Assembly (NCBI GenBank): GCA_028697875.1
Contig: JAQVEQ010000044.1
Span: 1-16,069, forward strand
Origin: Novosphingobium sp.
Lineage (GTDB): Bacteria; Pseudomonadota; Alphaproteobacteria; Sphingomonadales; Sphingomonadaceae
Length of the DNA stretch: 16,069 nucleotides
Direction of reading: 5' to 3'
Position 1 is the stretch's first letter. Every line of letters begins with the position of its first letter. The translations under genes and the position numbers were made by a program. This document shows positions 10,572 through 16,069 of the stretch, piece after piece. The notes beneath the pieces are model-generated. The model was not told the origin of the DNA. It did not search any database and was given only the letters and a program-made list of their open reading frames with translations.

Positions 10572-11906
10572 ATGGTAATGGTGCCGGGCGGCGGTTTTCT
10601 TGACGAATTGGGTTCGAACGAGCTGGTCCGCCTCTACCAGCAGCGGACCAAGCTGCGCGTCTGGGTGCGTTCGCGCCTGTGGGTGCAGGTGTTCATCGCG
10701 ATGGTTCTCGGCATCGGGGTCGGCTTCGCGCTGGGGCCGGCGGCCGGCTGGGTCCAGCCGCGCAATGCGGTGGTGATCGGCGATTGGCTCGCCCTGCCGG
10801 GCAAGGTTTTCCTGGGCCTGATCGCGGTCGTGCTGGTGCCGCTGGTGTTCAGTTCGATCGTCGGCGGGCTCGCGGCGACGCCGTCCGGGCGGGTGATGCG
10901 GGTGATCGGCGTGAGGCTGGGCCTGTTCGTCGTCGCGACGACGGGGGCCGCGGCCGTGATCGGCTTCGTCCTCGCCCGCCTGTTCCAGCCCGGTGCGGGG
11001 CTGGAAAGCCCGCAGGCGGTGAGCGAGCCCTTGCCTGCCGATGCCAAGCCCTTCGACCTGACGCGCCTGCCCGATCTCCTGGCGGGCATCCTGCCGACCA
11101 ATCCGGCGGCCTCGCTGATGCAGGGCGATCTCCTGGCAATCGTCGTCCTTGCGGTGCTGACCGGCGTGGCCGCTGCGCAAGTGCGGCGGGAGAAGGTCCA
11201 GCCGTTCCTGCAACTGATGGACGCCCTGCTGTCGATTTCGATGACCGTGGTCAAATGGGCCATGTTGCTGTCGCCGCTCGCGGTGTTCGGGTTGATGGCG
11301 CAGCTGATGATCCAGGTCGGGGTCGAAAGCCTGCTCGGCCTGGTCAGTTATGTCGGGACGGTCCTGCTCGGCCTCTTGCTGCTGTTCGTCATGTATCTCG
11401 TCATTCTTGCCCTCGCGGGCGGGTTGGGGATGCGCGATTTCTTCCACGCCGCCGGGCAGAACCTGCTGCTGGCCTTTTCCACGTCCAGTTCGTCGGCAGT
11501 GATGCCGAGCACGATCCAGACCGCGCACAAGCTCCACGTGCCGGACGAGATCGCGAATCTCGTGATCCCGGTCGGCGCGACGATGAACATGGCGGGGACG
11601 GCGCTGTACCAGAGCGTGGCGATCCTGTTCCTGGCCCAGATCGCGGACGTGCATCTGAGTGCGGGCGAAATGGTCCTGATTATCGGGACGCTGGTCGCAT
11701 CGTCGATCGGGGCGCCCGGCACGCCCGGCGTCAGTATCGCCATCCTGGCCAGCGTCGCGGTCGGCTTCGGCATTCCGCCGGGCGGACTGGTCATCATCCT
11801 GGGCGTCGATCGCCTGCTCGACATGAGCCGGACGGTGGTGAACGTTACCGGCGACATCACTGCCGCCGTCCTCCTGCGCCATTCGCTGGAAGGGCGGGTG
11901 GACTAG
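10572..11906 (+). CDS. Dicarboxylate/amino acid:cation symporter (DAACS, GltP/DctA-type)
   Basis: A 444-residue membrane protein of the glutamate/dicarboxylate symporter family. After a charged N terminus it shows the family layout: several hydrophobic helices, the serine-rich hairpin 1 loop TSSSSAVMP (about 304-312), the TM7 motif NMAGT (339-343), hairpin 2 GAPGTPGVS (380-388) and TM8 with DRLLDMSRTVVNVTGD, where the Asp, Arg, Thr, Asn and Asp that bind substrate and sodium are all kept. Two residues of the third sodium site differ from the well-studied archaeal homologue: NMDGT is NMAGT, and the TM3 tyrosine is Val. The coupling ion may therefore differ. ATG 10572 is taken as start; ATG 10578 is equally possible and neither has a strong ribosome site. 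Substrate (glutamate, aspartate or C4-dicarboxylate) cannot be told. It converges with the ATPase gene, one base between stops. Confidence 0.88.
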   Translation: MVMVPGGGFLDELGSNELVRLYQQRTKLRVWVRSRLWVQVFIAMVLGIGVGFALGPAAGWVQPRNAVVIGDWLALPGKVFLGLIAVVLVPLVFSSIVGGLAATPSGRVMRVIGVRLGLFVVATTGAAAVIGFVLARLFQPGAGLESPQAVSEPLPADAKPFDLTRLPDLLAGILPTNPAASLMQGDLLAIVVLAVLTGVAAAQVRREKVQPFLQLMDALLSISMTVVKWAMLLSPLAVFGLMAQLMIQVGVESLLGLVSYVGTVLLGLLLLFVMYLVILALAGGLGMRDFFHAAGQNLLLAFSTSSSSAVMPSTIQTAHKLHVPDEIANLVIPVGATMNMAGTALYQSVAILFLAQIADVHLSAGEMVLIIGTLVASSIGAPGTPGVSIAILASVAVGFGIPPGGLVIILGVDRLLDMSRTVVNVTGDITAAVLLRHSLEGRVD

Positions 11907-11907
11907 T

Positions 11908-13374
11908 TCAGTCGGGCGCGGTGGCGCTTTCGAGGCCGGGGACCGCGATGGTCCGCCCGCCGCCGAAATCCTCGCGCACCACGACCAGTCCCTTGCGTTC
12001 GAGGTGGTCGAGCAGGCGGCGGATGCGGCCCGGCGAACTGGTGCCGTAGACGCGCCCCAGTTCGTCCTCGTCCGGGCTGCCGTAGCCTTCGGCGGCCGTG
12101 CGGGCGATGGTGAGGAACGGAGCCAGCAGGTCGTCGTCGACGCTGGTGCCCATCTGGAGGATGTGCTCCCTCACGCCGGGATCGAGCCCGTCCAGCTTGG
12201 CCACGGCCACTGCGAACTTGCGCCGGAACAGGTTCATGTCGAGCCCGCCGGAAGAAAGGCCGCGCTTGCGGCAGCGGGACAGGAACCCCTGGTAGAGGCT
12301 GCTGGAAGGCTGGAAGGTGCAGCCGGGCTCGTCCGCCATCTCGCGCAGCACGGTATCGATGCCTTCGTTGCGCTCGGCCGCGGTCTGCCGGGGCTCGCCC
12401 CCGGTTTCGGCCGGGGGACCGGCGTCGAAGTCGGCGATCCTTTCCGCCAGCTCGTCCGCATCCTGGCTCGGGAACATCGGCGGCGGAGGCGGGGCGGGCG
12501 GCCGTTCGGCGGCGGCGGTGGCAAGCTCGGCGTGGAGCAGGGCCTCCATCTCTTCCGGCGGCGCGGAAGGCGGGGGAACCAGCGCGGCCGCCGCCACTCG
12601 CGCGCCCGAACGCACGGGGCCGATCTTCACAGAGAGCGGGCGCCGGGTGATCGCCGGGCCGAGCCCGAGGAAATGCCCGCGCTGGAGATCGCGGATGCGT
12701 TCGGCCTGGCGCCGCTCCATCCCCAGCAGGTCGGCGGCGCGCAGCATGTCGATGTCGAGGAAAGTGCGGCCCATCAGGAAGTTGGACGCTTCGGCGGCGA
12801 CGTTCTTGGCCAGCTTGGCCAGGCGCTGCGTGGCGACGATCCCGGCCAGTCCGCGCTTGCGCCCGCGGCACATGAGATTGGTCATGGCCGACAGGGTCAT
12901 CCGCCGGGTGTCTTCGTTGATCTCGCCCGCCACGGCGGGGGCGAACATCTGCGCTTCGTCGACCACGACCAGCACCGGGAACCAGTGTTCGCGCGGGGCA
13001 TCGAACAGCGCGGTCAGGAAAGTCGCGGCGCAGCGGATCTGCTGTTCGACGTCCAGCCCTTCGAGCGCGAGGACCACCGAGGCGCGGTGTTCGCGCGTGC
13101 GGGCGGCGAGCGTCGCGATCTCGGCGCTCGAATGGGCCGCCCCGTCGACCACGACGTGGCCGAAATGGTCGGCCAGCGAGACGAAATCGCCTTCCGGGTC
13201 GATCACGACCTGTTGCACCATTTCGGCGCTTTCTTCCAGCAGCCGGCGCAGGAGGTGCGACTTGCCCGATCCGCTGTTGCCCTGGACGAGCAGGCGCGTG
13301 GCCAGCAGTTCCTCGAGGTCCACGGGGACGTCCCGTCCCGTCTCGTCCTGGCCTATGACAATCGTCGCACTCAC
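11908..13374 (-). CDS. HerA-like P-loop ATPase, 488 residues
   Basis: Walker A is GNSGSGKS (residues 32-39), with IDPEGDF at about 58-64 and Walker B VLVVVDEAQMF with Asp139-Glu140. GLAGIVATQRLAKLAK supplies the glutamine/sensor stretch. These features place it in the HerA/FtsK superfamily of DNA-translocase-like ATPases, near proteins usually annotated as ATP-binding protein. After residue 300 there is a Pro-rich linker (PPAPPPPPMF), then a C-terminal half ending in a winged-helix-like segment (RIRRLLDHLERKGLVVV). GTG 13374 is chosen as start: it directly precedes the conserved ATIVIGQDETG opening, and upstream codons look like non-coding Arg/Pro-rich sequence. The Shine-Dalgarno is weak. 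It follows the aldehyde dehydrogenase by 85 bp in the same direction and may be co-transcribed. No nuclease partner (NurA) is present in the window. Confidence 0.82.
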   Translation of the reverse strand: MSATIVIGQDETGRDVPVDLEELLATRLLVQGNSGSGKSHLLRRLLEESAEMVQQVVIDPEGDFVSLADHFGHVVVDGAAHSSAEIATLAARTREHRASVVLALEGLDVEQQIRCAATFLTALFDAPREHWFPVLVVVDEAQMFAPAVAGEINEDTRRMTLSAMTNLMCRGRKRGLAGIVATQRLAKLAKNVAAEASNFLMGRTFLDIDMLRAADLLGMERRQAERIRDLQRGHFLGLGPAITRRPLSVKIGPVRSGARVAAAALVPPPSAPPEEMEALLHAELATAAAERPPAPPPPPMFPSQDADELAERIADFDAGPPAETGGEPRQTAAERNEGIDTVLREMADEPGCTFQPSSSLYQGFLSRCRKRGLSSGGLDMNLFRRKFAVAVAKLDGLDPGVREHILQMGTSVDDDLLAPFLTIARTAAEGYGSPDEDELGRVYGTSSPGRIRRLLDHLERKGLVVVREDFGGGRTIAVPGLESATAPD

Positions 13375-13459
13375 GCCGTCGCTCGTAGCGGGCGCGCCGG
13401 CATGGCCCAAGGGGCGGGCGCGATTTATCCTGCGATTTTTGGCGGCGGGGTCCGCGTGG

Positions 13460-14968
<1,509 letters not shown>

Positions 14969-14988
14969 GGTCTGTCCCTCTCGCTGGC

Positions 14989-15420
14989 TCATGCGCCAGT
15001 ATCGGCGGCCAGGCCCGCCGCGTCCAGCGCCGCGAGCGCGCAGGCTTCGTCGTTGTCGGAAGTTTCGCCGCTGACCCCGACCGCGCCGAGCAGCACGCCT
15101 TCGCCGTCGCGGACCAGCACGCCGCCCGGGACCGGGACGATGCCTTTGGGGAAGATCGAGCCGACCGCCGTCATGAACGCGGGCATGGCCGCCGCCCGCT
15201 TGGCCAGTTCGCGCCCGCCGAACCCCATGGCAAGGCATCCGGCGGCCTTGCCGATGGCGATATCGGCACGGTGGAGCGAAGTGCGATGGTCGCGCAGGAT
15301 CGCCAGCGGCTGCCCGGCGGTGTCGAGCACCGCCACGGCCAGCGGCAGGAAGCCGCGCCGTTCGCCTTCCGCCAGAGTGTCGCGTGCGATCTGCAATGCC
15401 CGGTCGAGCGTCAGGCCCAT
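14989..15420 (-). CDS. GlcG/HbpS-like (DUF336) heme-binding-family protein
   Basis: A 143-residue protein of the GlcG/HbpS family (formerly DUF336): LTLDRALQIARDTL at the start, AVAVLDTAGQPLAILRDHRTSLHRADIAIGKA in the middle, then PVPGGVLVRDGEGVLLGAVGVSG and SDNDEACALAAL at the end. Members bind heme or small molecules and often accompany oxidoreductase genes; their function is mostly undefined. No signal peptide is seen, so it is probably cytoplasmic. ATG 15420 has a good ribosome site (AAGGGGA) and fits the family length; the frame continues upstream only through the divergent riboswitch region. It is the first gene of the minus-strand set with the aldehyde dehydrogenase, so it may be a cofactor or substrate-sensing partner. 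That link is inferred from position. Confidence 0.85.
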   Translation of the reverse strand: MGLTLDRALQIARDTLAEGERRGFLPLAVAVLDTAGQPLAILRDHRTSLHRADIAIGKAAGCLAMGFGGRELAKRAAAMPAFMTAVGSIFPKGIVPVPGGVLVRDGEGVLLGAVGVSGETSDNDEACALAALDAAGLAADTGA

Positions 15421-15561
15421 CGGCTTCCCCTTTCTGTCATGTCCCTGGGGCAGGGATGCCCCGTTTCCCGGGACGGATACAGGAGGGCGCAGACATGCGA
15501 AAGACGGATGGCGGGATGGCCTGACATGAGCGGCCCCTGTCGATATCTCTGCCCCGTGCGA

Positions 15562-15591
15562 TTGACTTGCCGCAGCCGGGCGGGAAAAGCT
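15562..15591 (+). promoter_or_regulatory. Candidate promoter for the riboswitch-gcvT transcript
   Basis: TTGACT (15562-15567) is a good -35 box; 17-18 bp later AAAAGC/AAAGCT (15585-15591) is a poor -10. The distance to the first aptamer (about 30 bp) is suitable. The rest of the divergent gap 15421-15561 holds only overlapping short inverted repeats (TCCCT/AGGGA and GGGGC/GCCCC near 15440-15463) and no gene. Confidence 0.35.
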
Positions 15592-15623
15592 CGATCCGTC
15601 TTCCGGAGTCGCAAGGTTCCGGG

Positions 15624-15831
15624 CGTGGCGTGGGAGAGATCCCGGGCGGCAGGCGGGCAACCGCTGACGGCTCGGGACGCCGAAGGAGCAACCGCCCCGG
15701 AAACTCTCAGGCAGAAGGACCGCGTCACGTATGAGACACTCTGGAAAGCGGGCGGCCGGACCGTCCCACCGAAGGGGTAATCCCGTGGCGAATGCCATGG
15801 GCCAAGCTCTCAGGTTTCCCGACAGAGGGGG
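15624..15831 (+). ncRNA. Tandem glycine riboswitch
   Basis: Two successive glycine aptamers precede gcvT. Aptamer 1 has the signature GGGAGAG, CGCCGAAGGAGCAA, ACTCTCAGG and AGAAGGACCG; its closing helix P1 pairs 15624-15633 with 15720-15729 (10 bp, two of them G-U). Aptamer 2 has ACTCTGGAAAG, CACCGAAGGGG, AGCTCTCAGG and ends GACAGAGGGGG at about 15831. Glycine binding to such RNAs usually turns on glycine-cleavage genes. Downstream, CCCCG-CAT-CGGGG (15848-15860) and the GGGGA ribosome site before gcvT are candidates for the switching part, but no U-tract terminator is seen, which favours control of translation. Confidence 0.93.
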
Positions 15832-15889
15832 CGCGATGGTGGAAATGCCCCGCATCGGGGGATTGCAGTCGCGTGTCGGGGACAAATGA

Positions 15890-16069
15890 ATGAGCAATAG
15901 CGAACAGATTATCGAAGACGGGGCGGAGGATCTTCCGGCCGCGATCCTGTCTCTGGATGCATGGCATCGCGAACACGGCGGGCGGATGGTCGAATTCGCC
16001 AGTTACTGGATGCCGGTCCAGTACAAGGGCATCATCGAGGAGCACTTGTGGACCCGCAAGTCCGCCGGG
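15890..16069 (+). CDS. gcvT: Glycine cleavage system T protein (aminomethyltransferase), N-terminal part
   Basis: Sixty codons run from ATG 15890 to the window end without a stop. After a short leader (MSNSEQIIEDGAEDLP) the residues LDAWHREHGGRMVEFASYWMPVQY and IIEEHLWTRKSAG match the start of GcvT, which takes the aminomethyl group from the H protein, passes the methylene to tetrahydrofolate and releases ammonia. GGGGA at 15877-15881 is the ribosome site. An ATG 4 bp earlier (15886) hits a stop after four codons and is not used. The tandem glycine riboswitch immediately upstream independently supports the call. The rest of the gene, and probably gcvH and gcvP, lie beyond the window. Confidence 0.92.
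   Translation, partial: MSNSEQIIEDGAEDLPAAILSLDAWHREHGGRMVEFASYWMPVQYKGIIEEHLWTRKSAG

Noticed and set aside
10170..11882. Minus-strand open frame (570 codons) opposite the symporter
   Set aside because: The translation is a Gln/Arg/Asp/His-rich mirror of a membrane protein; the plus-strand symporter has all family motifs.

Overview
The window looks like a GC-rich alphaproteobacterial chromosome, most likely a sphingomonad (Novosphingobium/Sphingobium-like). This is an inference from the protein style (IS256/IS110 remnants, autotransporter, GcvT, GlcG-like protein, weak -10 boxes); no rRNA or other marker gene is present. By eye the left part (about 1-9,200) is more AT-rich and mosaic than the right part (about 9,480-16,069), so it reads as an accessory block next to a core-like segment.

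Left, accessory block. It opens with the C-terminal end of an IS200/IS605-type TnpA and two small hairpins. A toxin-first HigB/HigA-type toxin-antitoxin pair (299-1034) follows, ending in a perfect 17-bp hairpin. Next come a full-length LuxR-type acyl-homoserine-lactone receptor (1340-2101) and, convergent to it, a 71-residue free-standing LuxR-type DNA-binding domain (2119-2334, minus). Divergent from that mini-regulator is a 1627-residue autotransporter (2544-7427) with a signal peptide, a long repetitive beta-helix-like passenger and a C-terminal beta-barrel. A 16-bp lux-box-like dyad sits almost exactly midway between the two divergent starts. A rho-independent terminator and a small secreted protein of unknown function (7496-7924) follow. 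The block ends in insertion-sequence debris: a C-terminal IS256 transposase fragment abutting an IS110 N-terminal fragment broken by an extra G. A related ~42-bp sequence occurs at about 178-219 and again at 9016-9058, bracketing nearly the whole block.

Middle, 9,050-10,571. A gene-poor stretch carries an unusual series of dyads and hairpins. A winged-helix (MarR-like) regulator (9664-10140) follows, then a low-complexity spacer with tandem hexamers, a 15-bp tandem repeat and a 9-bp tandem repeat.

Right, core-like block. A glutamate/dicarboxylate-type cation symporter (10572-11906) converges with a minus-strand gene set whose order of transcription is a GlcG/HbpS-like protein, an NAD(P)-dependent aldehyde dehydrogenase and a HerA-like ATPase (15420 down to 11908). 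Divergent from this set a tandem glycine riboswitch (about 15624-15831) precedes the start of gcvT, which runs off the window.

Functional reading: the left block could be a quorum-responsive surface-adhesion module kept by a toxin-antitoxin pair. The right block is metabolic: uptake of acidic substrates, aldehyde oxidation and glycine-controlled glycine cleavage.
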